From assembly GCA_029834535.1 (NCBI GenBank), contig JAQMWT010000437.1, forward strand, positions 1 through 64,000: a stretch of 64,000 bases of DNA. The letters run 5' to 3'. Below the pieces are notes generated by a model, which saw only the letters and a program-made list of their open reading frames with translations, made no database searches and was not told the DNA's origin. The DNA comes from Chrysophaeum taylorii. Lineage: Eukaryota > Sar > Pelagophyceae > Pelagomonadales > Pelagomonadaceae. The position numbers and the translations under genes are program-made. Shown piece by piece: positions 30,982 to 40,421 of this stretch. The number at the start of each line of letters is the position of its first letter. Position 1 is the first letter of the stretch.

Positions 30982-32274
30982 TTATTGTAGTTTATTAGGG
31001 GGTAGCCGAAAAGTATCTCCCAGGAAGAGGGTTCTGGTGTCGAAGCCGGCCGACAACTTGCCGGCGTCGGCGAGGCGGCGGAGGTTATTGAGACGGCGCC
31101 CCACTTCCCAGGCCTCGAGCATTTTTGAGGTTTGGGTCGCTTTTTTGGTGCGTTCTAGGCGTTTGAGTCGAAGAATCTCGTCGGCAACGTGAGCTATAAA
31201 GCGCCTCTCCTCGTCCAACGCCTCGTCGCGCTTTTTGCGGAAGTTGGACTCGTTTGCCGCGATCTGTGCCTCGAGGTCCCCCTTAATTTGCAGCGAGCTG
31301 AGTTTTGTGGCGCGACCGCGGGTTGCCCCTCCCGTAATCGCTCGCAGCTTTATGGGACCGGGGAGTTGCTCTGCTCGCGTCGGTTGATTCAACGCGTCGG
31401 CGACGCACCGCGGTCCCCTGGGTGGTGTGGTGAGTGGCGTCTTTTTTGCCTCGGGGGCTTTCATCTGACTTACGAGGAAGGTCTGGACCTCTTTCGCCAT
31501 TTTTTTTTTCTCCTCGAGCCGCCGTCGATCCTCGGCTTCGTCGCGTTTTGTTCGCTCCTCGAGCTGCCGCTCCTCGGCGGCGCGTCGAGCCGCGGCGGCC
31601 TCGACCTCGGCCACGCACCGCTCGTAGGCTTGGCCGATAGCGCCCGCGGGGACGCGCGGTTTTATCACGCCTTCAATTTCTTCTTCTTCTTCTTCTTCTT
31701 CCCGCGCGGGTTTTGTCGGCTCATCTTCCTGCGTCGGGATTCCCTCTTCTTCCTTGGCGGGAACAGGCTCCTCTGCAACCTCCTCCGTCTTGGCCTCGGC
31801 GATGGACGGGAGAAGCGGGGGCCTCAAGGCCTCCGAGTCAAACGCGAAGGAAATTGTCCCCTTGAGATCCCGCGCCAGTACCCCAACGCTCGTCTTCACT
31901 TTGACCTCCCGCGTCGCGAGCCGCGCGCCGAGCGCTCGCGTAATATCTCTCAACGCCCAAAACATCGTATCTTTCGTCAGTTTAGTCGAATGACGAAGCG
32001 CAACCGTCGAGTAGTCCAGTTCCGCGCACGCCACGACCCGGGGCTCGCCGCGCCTGTCGTACGGCAACCCGTGGGCCCTGCAGCACGATTCGGTCAAGAA
32101 GAACACCGGACGCGCCGTCTCCTTGCCTACGATCTGCCAGCTAAACCGGGCGAACTGCGGTACGTGAGCGCCCTTGCGCCGCCGCATCTTCTCCAATATC
32201 CACCTGTTCACCGCCGCCCACGCCTCCTCGTGGATTTCCTTCTTCTTTCCCACCTCGCGCAGGATCTCCTCCAT
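30982..32274 (-). CDS. CCDC81-like HU-domain and coiled-coil protein
   Basis: 430 residues from the ATG at 32274. The N-terminal ~160 residues resemble the paired HU-like domains of CCDC81: ILREVGKKKEIHEEAWAAVN, KGAHVPQFARFSW and a second unit with VALRHSTKLTKDTMFWALRD. An acidic linker follows (~165-205), then an Ala/Glu/Arg-rich coiled coil (~225-270) and a C-terminal helix-rich segment. CCDC81 proteins are associated with centrosomes and cilia, which fits RSPH9 nearby. Assignment is by pattern recognition; moderate confidence. The surface-protein gene starts 58 bp downstream on the same strand, so the 3' region of this gene probably overlaps that gene's promoter. Confidence 0.65.
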   Translation of the reverse strand: MEEILREVGKKKEIHEEAWAAVNRWILEKMRRRKGAHVPQFARFSWQIVGKETARPVFFLTESCCRAHGLPYDRRGEPRVVACAELDYSTVALRHSTKLTKDTMFWALRDITRALGARLATREVKVKTSVGVLARDLKGTISFAFDSEALRPPLLPSIAEAKTEEVAEEPVPAKEEEGIPTQEDEPTKPAREEEEEEEEIEGVIKPRVPAGAIGQAYERCVAEVEAAAARRAAEERQLEERTKRDEAEDRRRLEEKKKMAKEVQTFLVSQMKAPEAKKTPLTTPPRGPRCVADALNQPTRAEQLPGPIKLRAITGGATRGRATKLSSLQIKGDLEAQIAANESNFRKKRDEALDEERRFIAHVADEILRLKRLERTKKATQTSKMLEAWEVGRRLNNLRRLADAGKLSAGFDTRTLFLGDTFRLPPNKLQ

Positions 32275-32394
32275 AGCAGCGCGCTTCTCTGGAGGATACG
32301 GTATCTATTTCGACATATTATTAGACTGTTCTGGTACTTGGGGGGAAATACTATTATTATTGCGAGGAGGAGGCCTGCCTGGCCATCCTCAATG

Positions 32395-32395
<1 letters not shown>

Positions 32396-32428
<33 letters not shown>

Positions 32429-32430
32429 GG
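32396..32430. repeat. (ATC)n microsatellite
   Basis: About eleven to twelve tandem ATC/CAT triplets in the upstream region of the CCDC81-like gene. Confidence 0.85.
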
Positions 32431-32590
32431 GCGCGCTTCTTCCTCTTCTTTACCACGCGACTTTAAACGAGGTCGCGAGCACACACACCGACCGCAGGAC
32501 CTTTGTTCCTTCAAAAAAAAGAGAGTCGTCTCCTTTCGCATAGGCTCACGGCTCATATCACACTACGGGAGCGAGCTCTGCGGTCTTCCC

Positions 32591-32612
32591 CCCCCTGACT
32601 GACTGACTGACA
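32591..32612. repeat. (TGAC)n microsatellite
   Basis: CTGACTGACTGACTGAC just before the retroposon insertion. The same tetranucleotide forms the 5' end of the intron at 42793-42892. Confidence 0.7.
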
Positions 32613-32622
32613 CAGCTTGAAG

Positions 32623-33274
32623 AGACATACGAAAATGTCGATCGGCGCGCAGCGCAAGTCCACTCCGAATACCTCGCTCACGCCCGCGGCATCGACGCCA
32701 TCATCCCCCAGCCGGGTACAGCACCACCGCCTGGCTTCTTGGGCCCTGTCGAACAGCGGCTACGTAGCTACGGCACCGTCGCCGGCCTCGTCTTTGGTGC
32801 CTTCGGTGAGGCCAGCGCGGCGTGCCACGCTCTCGCCCAAACATGCGCAGAGCGCATCGCTGCGCGAACCTGGGTGACAAGCGGCTGCGCCAACTTCACA
32901 GAGGCAAAGGCGGCCCAAACTCGCCGCATCTACCGTGAGTGGGGGATCGCCAACGCATTAGGCCGGGCTCGCTGTGCCCTCGCCGCCCTCACCCATGTCG
33001 CCGCCTCGGGGAACCCCGCCCAGGCCGCCCGATCCCAGCAGGACGTCACCCTTCGTCGCACATACGTCCGGCGGCAGCATGCGTACGACCTACGGGCGGG
33101 GCCCGTCCTCTCTTCGCCTGCCCCACGCCTCGGCGATGACCCCGACTAGGTCCCGCGTACTTATCTCCGCCCGTCAGGCACATCCCTCATACCCCACAAA
33201 CCCACCCACATCCTTCATGCTCCCCGCACACACCCCCCCCTCTTAGCAGTCGACATTTAAAGACATACGAAAAT
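32623..33274 (+). mobile_element. 5'-truncated retroposon insertion with target-site duplication
   Basis: 32637-33262 is an almost identical copy of 7484-8107, the last 510 coding bases plus 3' UTR of the RT element, with only a few substitutions. It is flanked by AGACATACGAAAAT at 32623-32636 and 33261-33274, a 14 bp duplication that partly overlaps the element's TTTAAAGACA end. Severe 5' truncation plus flanking duplication is the signature of target-primed reverse transcription. The right duplication ends 6 bp before the ATG of the next gene. Confidence 0.85.
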
Positions 33275-33280
33275 AGTACT

Positions 33281-34306
33281 ATGGTGTGGTGGTTGATGGC
33301 GGTGGTTGTGGGCGGCGCAGGGCGACTAGAAGTGCACGAAGGGCTCGAGGTGGTGTGGGAGTCGCCCGCGGAGCCCAGAGCGGTGGTCGTGCTGTTCCAC
33401 CGCGCCGGGCGATCGGCCAAAGTGTGGTACGAGCATTCCGCCTCTTGCGATTCCTGCAGCGGTCTCCCCGAAGAGAGGTCGATCGTGGCGTCGGCGCTGG
33501 GCGCGGGGTTCGCGACCGCCGCCGTTAGCTGCCGCGACGTGCGGACGAACCGATGGGAACAGCGAGACGGCCAGTTGGTGGCGCACGGGCTCGTGTCGCT
33601 GGTCCGGTCGCGCGAGTGGAGGGAACTTCCGCTTTTCGCTTTGGGAGTGGGATGCGGCGCCGGTTTCGTGGCGACCGTGCTGCCCGCCGCCCTCCCGCCG
33701 TCGATGATCATTCGGGGGGTCCACCTCCAATTGATGTCGGATCAAGCGGGGTTGACGCCGTCCGTCGTGGCCAAAGCGTTCAAGGGCGGCCAGGGCGTGA
33801 TCGGCGCGGGTTGGTTTGGTCGGGCCAAAACGACGCTCGCGACTCCACCCGCAAAATTGGTGGCGATCCTTCACATGCCGCGCGACGACACGGTGGCGAG
33901 AGCCGCTCGTGCGATTAGAATGGCGTGGGAGCACGCCGGCGCGACGATTCTCGAGCAGCGCGCCGTCCCTCTCGCGCTCCACGACGCGTACTTTTCCGAC
34001 GCGATTTCGGGAATCACCGCGGCCGAGTCCGCTGCGCTCGTGGACAAGTTGCGCGAGTCGGGCTACTTGTCGGGGGGTGGGTTCCTGGTCTCCGACCCCC
34101 AGCGATCCGCGTGGCGGTCGGTCGCGTCGGCGCCCGTCGGCCGCCGCGGCGGCTACGAGCTCGGCATCCTCCGCGCAGTCAAAAGAGACTCGATGTCCCC
34201 GAGTCACTCCCCGATCGCCGAGGAGATAAATCGCGCCTTTGCTCTCTCCGAGACGACGGCGCAGTTCGTAAACGAGACCCTCGAATTTTTTATGTCTAGA
34301 GCATAA
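33281..34306 (+). CDS. Alpha/beta-hydrolase-like secreted protein, probable nucleophile loss
   Basis: 341 residues from the ATG at 33281. The N-terminus (MVWWLMAVVVGGAG) is signal-peptide-like. VVVLFHRAGRSAKVWYEH resembles the first strand and oxyanion loop of alpha/beta hydrolases, and FALGVGCGAGFVATVLP sits where the nucleophile elbow GxSxG is expected, but reads GVGCG with Gly at the Ser position. A later AILHMPRDD fits the acid-residue strand. It may therefore be a non-catalytic member, or Cys may substitute. The promoter region has been displaced by a retroposon whose duplication ends 6 bp before the start codon. Its 3' end overlaps the convergent RSPH9 gene by 11 bp. Confidence 0.7.
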   Translation: MVWWLMAVVVGGAGRLEVHEGLEVVWESPAEPRAVVVLFHRAGRSAKVWYEHSASCDSCSGLPEERSIVASALGAGFATAAVSCRDVRTNRWEQRDGQLVAHGLVSLVRSREWRELPLFALGVGCGAGFVATVLPAALPPSMIIRGVHLQLMSDQAGLTPSVVAKAFKGGQGVIGAGWFGRAKTTLATPPAKLVAILHMPRDDTVARAARAIRMAWEHAGATILEQRAVPLALHDAYFSDAISGITAAESAALVDKLRESGYLSGGGFLVSDPQRSAWRSVASAPVGRRGGYELGILRAVKRDSMSPSHSPIAEEINRAFALSETTAQFVNETLEFFMSRA

Positions 34307-35027
34307 ACGCCAAATCCGAGTTTGGAAGCCCGTCCCCAAAGTAAAAGGACCCGTAGTTGCGGGTGTTGATTTTGTGGACGAATACGGCGCCGGGCCAGTA
34401 GAGGCTCCGGAGAGTGACGGCCGTGGCGTCGGGGGTCAGGGAGAGCGCAAAGACCCCCTTGGGCATGTCGTCGGCGATGGGGTCGAGGAATTCGGTCGCG
34501 CGGACGAGGCCCATCTTCGTCGTGGCATTTTTTGCCGACGAGCTCCGCGGTTCTCGCGAGTGAAAGTAACTTTTCAAATTCAACGCCGCCTCGTGCGAGA
34601 GCCCTTGGTAGCTCGCGTTCGGCACCACCTGCCGCGACGCGTCGACGAGCCACGCGCCCGCGGGAGCGATGTTCGAATCAAAGTCGATTTTTTGGACCGC
34701 GAACGCCAGCCGGTGCTCCTCGCGGAATTCCGGATCTTCTTGGATTGTCGAGGGATCCCCCGAAAACGGTGCGAACTCCGCCTCCTTTGCCTCGGCCATT
34801 TGCGACAACTTCTCGGGCTTGTGACTCGTCGTGTAGTAGAACTTGCGATTCAACTTCTTTTCGTCGCTTACCGCGATCAGGTAGTCGGCCGTGTCGCCGA
34901 AAATGCGGCCCCAGAACCTCAACTTCAACCCCTCGGCGTTCGCCACCTGGAGCATCGCGCCCTCGAGCCCCGCGCGCTCGCCGACGCTCAGGCAGCAACT
35001 CGTCAATTCCAACAGCTCGCAATCCAT
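34296..35027 (-). CDS. RSPH9: Radial spoke head protein 9 homologue
   Basis: 243 residues if started at the ATG at 35027 (MDCELLELTSCCLSVGERAG); the frame stays open 33 codons further upstream but that text is iteron sequence of the adjacent mobile element. Family landmarks are LRFWGRIFGDTADYLIA (~38-54), the central segment ending with GLSHEAALNLKSYFHSREP, then FLDPIADDMPKGVFALSL, LRSLYWPGAVFVHK and the C-terminus NYGSFYFGDGLPNSDLAFML. RSPH9 is a radial-spoke head component needed for 9+2 ciliary beating. The length is close to that of homologues (about 270). The stop codon lies inside the last codons of the convergent hydrolase-like gene. Confidence 0.92.
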   Translation of the reverse strand: MDCELLELTSCCLSVGERAGLEGAMLQVANAEGLKLRFWGRIFGDTADYLIAVSDEKKLNRKFYYTTSHKPEKLSQMAEAKEAEFAPFSGDPSTIQEDPEFREEHRLAFAVQKIDFDSNIAPAGAWLVDASRQVVPNASYQGLSHEAALNLKSYFHSREPRSSSAKNATTKMGLVRATEFLDPIADDMPKGVFALSLTPDATAVTLRSLYWPGAVFVHKINTRNYGSFYFGDGLPNSDLAFML

Positions 35028-35092
35028 TATCCGCGTTAACTTTTTCCTTCCGTTAGACCCGCCGTTGCAACCACAAGATACTACTATATAGT

Positions 35093-36356
35093 ACAAGTGC
35101 AGGCCAGTAAGATCACCTACTCCCAATCTCTAACCCCAGTAAGTTCGGCGTAAACCCACTCGTGCTCACACCCACTCACCCCACTCTCCTTTGAGCTCGT
35201 CGCTCTCACCCCCGCCAATCCATGCTGCTTTGATCCGCACGCGCCGCCAACCCTTGAGTTTACTCTAAACACCCCAGTAAGTTCACCTGGTCCCAGTTAG
35301 TTCACCTGGTCCCAGTTAGTTCACCTGGGCACTCAGCTCACCTAGTCCCAATCTCTAACCCCAGTAATTTCACCTGGTCCCAGTAAGTTCACCTACAGTG
35401 CGCGTGTAGACGCCGGGAGGGGGCTTATCGGTATTGCGCAGCACGTGTGGGGTAGGGTGGAGTCGTCGACCCAGAAGAGGACATCCTCGGGGTTGCCGAC
35501 TCGACAGAGAACCACGTAGAGCTGGACGTGGCAGAAGACGGGCCTTGGGCAAGAGGACGCCGACCTTGCGGGGCGTCTGCCCCTGGCTCCTTGTTGATCG
35601 TTTGGCGTCGGCAGGGCTTAAGGGATACTGGTTGGAGGAGCCAGCCTCGGTGACACGACACGATCGATCATGTATCTGGTACCGTTGCAGTGGCCGTGCG
35701 ACGGGTCGAGGTTACGAAGACTTTAAGCTCGCAACCAAAGTCAGCATGCTGTTGGTTGTCAGGGAGTTGAAAACTCGACTGTAAAGAGCGAGGCGTCGGC
35801 TTCCGACCCAACCTAGTCGGCCGAAAAAAAGAACTCCGACGACTCGTCTCCGGGAAAAAAAGGCCGCGGTCATTCATGCGCGCGTTGTCAGCATCGACAA
35901 CATCGTTTCGACGGGGCGTGAGAATGGCGCGCTGGCTAAAAGAGCCGCCGCGGGTCGTGGAAATAGTCCGCGAGGTCGCGCCGTAGACGGCTTGGAGGGA
36001 GGATCAAAGGGAGGATCAATGTTTGGGTCGCGCGTCTACCTGATCCTTACCCTGAATCGTGGGGACAACAGCCCCCCCCCCACACACCCCCCTCTTCGCA
36101 GTCGCAGTCGACCTTTTTTAAAGACAAGAGACTTATCTACTACGCCCGTCAGGCACATCCCTCCTACCCCACAAAACCACCCACATCCTTCATGCAGCAC
36201 ACACACACACACCCCTCTTAGCAGTAGTCGAGCTTTAAAGACAAACAGACAATCCCTCCTACCCCACGAAAGCACCCACATCCGTTATGCACCACACACA
36301 CCCCCCCCCTCCTGTTCAAAGACAAACAGACAAACAAACATTTGCCGATTAGTAGT
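35093..36356. mobile_element. Composite helicase/RT mobile element, copy C
   Basis: It begins ACAAGTGCAGGCCAGTAAG, 66 bp upstream of the RSPH9 start codon. It has the iteron cluster to ~35390, a minus-strand helicase remnant (35395-36000), the CTACCTGATCCTTACCC junction, and three degraded retroposon tails (around 36080-36120, 36185-36245 and 36250-36330), ending CCGATTAGTAGT. The RT coding region is absent. Confidence 0.7.
35395..36000 (-). pseudogene. PIF1/Helitron-type helicase C-terminal remnant, copy C
   Basis: Minus-strand frames preserve RRQTINKEPGADAPQG-like text and the QLY-containing end, but this copy has more indels than A and B; the NKSQGQT motif is destroyed by an extra base. 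It is non-functional. Confidence 0.6.
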
Positions 36357-36393
36357 TTAAAGACATGAGCCGAGACGTCCGTCCGTCCGTCCG

Positions 36394-37548
36394 TCAGACG
36401 GGGCAGGTGCCGGCGAGGTAGGGTCGGATTAGATGTTGTTTGCCGATGCCAGCGATGTGATCTTGGAGGTAGTAGGATTCGAGGTCGTTCCGAGTGCCGT
36501 TGATGCCGCGGCACTGGACAAATCTGATGTGGGCATCGGTGCGGCGGAGGGTGTGGAATTCGTCGTCAAGGATGACGAACTCCCAGGTTTCTGCGAGGAC
36601 GATTTCGGTGCAGTCTGCGCGCGAGACCGTAGGCATTTTCTCGACGCAGCCGCACATGGGCGCGCCGGGTATGTTTTGGACGTAGCCGCGGTCGCGGAGA
36701 TGGTCTTGAAAGAGGATGTAGAAGAGATTGGTCCCTGCGTAGCGATAACTCGAGTGTAGGTCGTCGTCGGACCACGCAGTGCCGTGGCAGTGCGTTGGGC
36801 CCTCGACGTCGCCGTCGAAGTACGCCATGCCTCCCCGGAGATGCGAGGAGGGAGCGGCGCGCGTGAAATTGACGTGGCAGAGATCGGTGTTGTCGGCGGG
36901 GTCCTCGTCGAAGCACTTGGTGTCGTAGGGTTCCCGGCACGAGCCCTGGTTGTTGTCGGCCGACCGGTCTCGCGCGTAGCAGCACATCATCGCGTTTATC
37001 TCGCAAGAAGGACCCAAAATCTCGTCGATCGGAGGTGCCTTGCAGCAGTCGCCGTCGTCGCACTCGGCGTCGTCGCAGTCGAATCGAGGGTAAGTTACTC
37101 CGATCTCACCAGTGTTCATTTGGTGCTGCGTCGGCCAGAAGACGTGTCCCCCCTTCTCCACGAAATTCGAGAAGACGTCGTCCATGAACATGGTCTCGGC
37201 GCGCAAACCGTGTTTTCCCGCGACCGTTTCCTCCGTCAGAGAGTTGTAGTCGCCGAGGCCGTCGAAATGCAACATCAAGTCTTGGGAGCTCATCCCGAGC
37301 AGGTACTCGAGGTCGCGGCCGTTTTCGTAGTCTGTCTGGCGCTTGGCGGCCGCGCACTTCTCGTCGAGGTACGCGAGATCAGGAAATACGTCGCGGCACG
37401 TGCGAGGCATCGTCTGCCGAAGCTTTGACCCCGTGCACTCGCCGGCGAAACTATACGTTGTTGGCACGTCATTCGACCCAAAGCAGTAAGAAGTGGTGCT
37501 CTCCTCGGCGGACGCGGCCTGCAGCAGCGAAAAGACGACGAGAAGCAT
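36394..37548 (-). CDS. Secreted Cys-rich protein of an algal family of unknown function
   Basis: 384 residues from the ATG at 37548 (MLLVVFSLLQAASAEES), which gives a clean signal peptide; the frame opens 22 codons earlier with GTG. Conserved-looking blocks are GPSCEINAMMCCYARDRSAD, DEDPADNTDLCHVNFTRA, GPTHCHGTAWSDDD, FYILFQDHLRDRGYV, IPGAPMCGCVEKMPTVSRAD and a Cys near the end. This wording, especially NTDLC, HCHG and GAPMCGC, recalls a family of secreted proteins in diatoms and other ochrophytes; I know of no established function. The His/Cys/Asp density hints at metal binding or a disulphide-rich fold, which is inference. Confidence 0.7.
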   Translation of the reverse strand: MLLVVFSLLQAASAEESTTSYCFGSNDVPTTYSFAGECTGSKLRQTMPRTCRDVFPDLAYLDEKCAAAKRQTDYENGRDLEYLLGMSSQDLMLHFDGLGDYNSLTEETVAGKHGLRAETMFMDDVFSNFVEKGGHVFWPTQHQMNTGEIGVTYPRFDCDDAECDDGDCCKAPPIDEILGPSCEINAMMCCYARDRSADNNQGSCREPYDTKCFDEDPADNTDLCHVNFTRAAPSSHLRGGMAYFDGDVEGPTHCHGTAWSDDDLHSSYRYAGTNLFYILFQDHLRDRGYVQNIPGAPMCGCVEKMPTVSRADCTEIVLAETWEFVILDDEFHTLRRTDAHIRFVQCRGINGTRNDLESYYLQDHIAGIGKQHLIRPYLAGTCPV

Positions 37549-37971
37549 GATTGTTTCTGGCAACAATAATAGTAAATTGAAAAAAGGCACCAACCCTTTC
37601 TCGAATTTCGTCACCTCCTCGTCGGTAGCCGCCGAAACCCGGGAAGATGGCGAGAAACACCTACTAGGTTGCTTGCGTCACAAGTCCGTTGACACGTCGT
37701 CGACTGGAGGTGGTTCCGATAATATCGGCGCCGAGGCTCGTGTATGTCTCACCTCTCTCGTGGAGGAGTCCCGGATAACGAGACGAAGATCTGACACGCC
37801 CCGCCCTCGAGCAGGTGGTGCCCAGCTGTTTTGAGGACGTATGAGGATGAGCCCAAGGCGAAGGAGGTTGAACACACACCACCACCACCACCACCACCAC
37901 CACACGAGCATCATCACGGTTCTAGACGGATAGGTGGGGAAAAAGGAGGCTCCTACATAATAGTAATATTC
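37549..37971. other. Intergenic region with (CAC)n tract
   Basis: Promoter side of the secreted-protein gene and 3' side of ChlD. It includes about nine CAC/ACC triplets at 37876-37905. No gene is supported. Confidence 0.5.
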
Positions 37972-40185
37972 CTACTTGAGCTGGCTGATCGCGCCGGCCG
38001 TCAGGTCAGCGATGGCGGCGTCGGTGGTTTTGGGCAGCTTGAAGTATCGTCCCGCGGCCGCGTCGGCGATCTCCTTCGCGAGGCCGGTGCTGATAAACTT
38101 GGACTCGGTGTCGAGCATGAGGAGGGAAAACCCAGGGAGAACGCCGAGCTGCTTGGCGGTGTCGAGGAGTTCCTGCTTGAGCTTGGCGCGGTCGGGCTTG
38201 TCTTGGGGGGGTTCGGTGCCGAGGGAAACGGAAAGGGGAACGTTGGCGCGTCCGTCGCCGATGCAAACGACCACGACTTTACCGACGTCGCCAGATTTTT
38301 GCGCGTTGAGGCCCGTGCGCGCGGCCGTCGAGAGGGCGTGGGCGAGGGGCGAGGCGCCGCCGCAGGCCATAGTCTCGAGACGACGCTTGGTTAGGGCTAT
38401 GGATCGCGTCGGAGGGACGAGGACCTCGGCCTTGTCGCCTTGGAAGGGAATGAGGGAGATCTGATCGCGGGACTGGTAGGCCTGGGTGAGCAGCGACAAG
38501 GCGGCGCCCTTGGCAGCTTGCATTCTGTTCAAAGCCATCGAGCCCGACGCGTCCACCACGAAGATTATGAGGCTGCCCGCCTTCCTGGCCATGCGCTTGG
38601 TCCTGACGTCGCCCTCCTCCACGAAGACCGAGCGGCCCTTGAACTTGGGGTCCTTCTTGTACCGCTCGCGTCGCGCTTTCTGGTAGGGCGCGGCGGCGCG
38701 GAGCGTCGCGTCGACGGCCAGGCGCCTCGCGCGGCCGCGCGGGAGCTGAGCCTTGATGTACCGGCCGCGGTCCTCGGAGAAGATAAGACCCCTCCCGCCC
38801 GACTTGCCAGTTTTCTGCTTTGTCGCGAACGCCAGGAGCTCGGGGTCGATAGGGACGCCTTCCGCGTCGAACATGAACTCCTCCGGCAGCTCGTCGGGGG
38901 CTTCGTCGGGCGGGGGTTCGTCATCTTCTTCTCGCTGTTCCTCGGGCGGTTGCTCCTGGTCTTGTTCCTCCTCCTCCTGATCTTCGTCCAACTGCTGTTG
39001 CGGCGGCGGCGGCGGCGGCGGCGGTGGAGGGGGCGTCATGTCCGCCTCCCGGTCCGGGTCGTTGACGAAGGAGCTGCGCGGCAGAATCGCGAGTCTCGCC
39101 GCGAGCTTGAGGTCGTCCGAAGCTACTTCGGAACGACTCTCGAGCGCGGCCGAGGCTCGCGCGACCTCCGCGGCGAACAACTCGGCCCTGTGGCCCTGGC
39201 ACCCCGCCCGGATCGCCTCCTCGCACAAGTACAGCAACTGCTCCTTCTTCAACCGAATATCCTTGATGTCTTCCCTGGCAAAAACGATCCTCGTCCGCAT
39301 CGCGTCTTCCGTCTCTTCCGCTTCTTCAGAAGTGGAGGAAGAAGAAAAGGCGAGGACTCCGTCGACGGCCTCGACCCGTTCTTCCACCGACAACGGGGCT
39401 GCGTCGGCGCTGAGGGTCACCGCGATCCGGTCCAAGACGTGGTCCCTGATCTCGCCTTCTTCGGGATTAAACGTCGCGACGAGCAGAGGCTTGCACGGAT
39501 ACGATACCGAAATACCCTCTCGCTCCACCAAGACCCTGCCGTCGCTCAAAACCTGCAGCAGAATGTTGGTCGCCTCCGAATCGAGGAGATTCAGGTCGTC
39601 CACATACAGAATCCCGCGATGGGCGCGCGCGAGGAGCCCGGGTTGAAACAAGGACTCGCCCGTCTCGACCGACCGCTCCACGTCGATCGACCCGACAAGC
39701 ATGTCGTCCATCACGTTCAGGGGAATCTGCACAAAGGGGGCGGGCACCACCTCGGTCTCGACGGTTCCCTCGACATCCGCCGCATCAAGGTTATAATACG
39801 ATCCGACGACGCGTTCGATCGGCGGCAGAAGCGCGTGCAATCCGCGCGCCATCACCGACTTGGCCGTCCCGCGCCCCCCGCTGATCAGCACGCCCCCCAT
39901 ATCCCTGTTCACGGCCGCCAGCAGCAGCGCTTTCTTTATCGATTCCTGGCCCACCACCTTGGACAAGGGCAACACTCCTTGACTATTAAACGCGCTGCTC
40001 GCCGCGGCGCGCGTCGGACTGCTTTCGTCGAGGGCGGCGGCCATCTCGGCGCGCGCCTCGGCGTCGGCGACGGCGGCACGCATCGCCGTTGGCGTGCCGC
40101 GCATCGGCGGCGTACCCACGAAAGCGCCAACGCCGCCCAACATCAAACACAACACGCGCATTTCTCGGCGCCCCCTCCTCATCAT
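37972..40185 (-). CDS. chlD: Magnesium chelatase subunit D
   Basis: Subunit of the ATP-dependent chelatase that inserts Mg2+ into protoporphyrin IX, the first committed step to chlorophyll. The likely start is one of two ATGs at 40185/40182 or the one at 40161, giving MRVLCLMLGGVGAFVGTPP, a signal peptide followed by a GAF cleavage motif with Phe as in secondary red plastids. AAA+ domain: VVGQESIKKALLLAA, P-loop GGRGTAKS, and ILYVDDLNLLD. Then come a polyproline and acidic linker (11 Pro in a row, then Glu/Gln/Asp-rich) and a C-terminal von Willebrand A domain with MIDAS VVDASGSMALNRM and GDGRANVPL. About 737 residues, normal for ChlD. Partners ChlH and ChlI are not in the window. Confidence 0.95.
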   Translation of the reverse strand: MMRRGRREMRVLCLMLGGVGAFVGTPPMRGTPTAMRAAVADAEARAEMAAALDESSPTRAAASSAFNSQGVLPLSKVVGQESIKKALLLAAVNRDMGGVLISGGRGTAKSVMARGLHALLPPIERVVGSYYNLDAADVEGTVETEVVPAPFVQIPLNVMDDMLVGSIDVERSVETGESLFQPGLLARAHRGILYVDDLNLLDSEATNILLQVLSDGRVLVEREGISVSYPCKPLLVATFNPEEGEIRDHVLDRIAVTLSADAAPLSVEERVEAVDGVLAFSSSSTSEEAEETEDAMRTRIVFAREDIKDIRLKKEQLLYLCEEAIRAGCQGHRAELFAAEVARASAALESRSEVASDDLKLAARLAILPRSSFVNDPDREADMTPPPPPPPPPPPQQQLDEDQEEEEQDQEQPPEEQREEDDEPPPDEAPDELPEEFMFDAEGVPIDPELLAFATKQKTGKSGGRGLIFSEDRGRYIKAQLPRGRARRLAVDATLRAAAPYQKARRERYKKDPKFKGRSVFVEEGDVRTKRMARKAGSLIIFVVDASGSMALNRMQAAKGAALSLLTQAYQSRDQISLIPFQGDKAEVLVPPTRSIALTKRRLETMACGGASPLAHALSTAARTGLNAQKSGDVGKVVVVCIGDGRANVPLSVSLGTEPPQDKPDRAKLKQELLDTAKQLGVLPGFSLLMLDTESKFISTGLAKEIADAAAGRYFKLPKTTDAAIADLTAGAISQLK

Positions 40186-40421
40186 TACCAACACAACAAG
40201 CAAGATCCCCTGACTTCTTCAATGCCTCCTCAATCTTACCACACACTACACCTCTCGACCTGTCGCGCCGGCACCTGCAGGTCCGAGGACCTAAAAGCCT
40301 GCGGGGGGGGGATCGCCATCGCTTCGGGGGTGGGCGAGGTGCAAGCGGTGGAACTAGATGTGCTCGGAAGACCTGCGTGGTGGCGAGCGAGCGAGCGAGC
40401 GAGAACCCCCAATTTTGGAAA

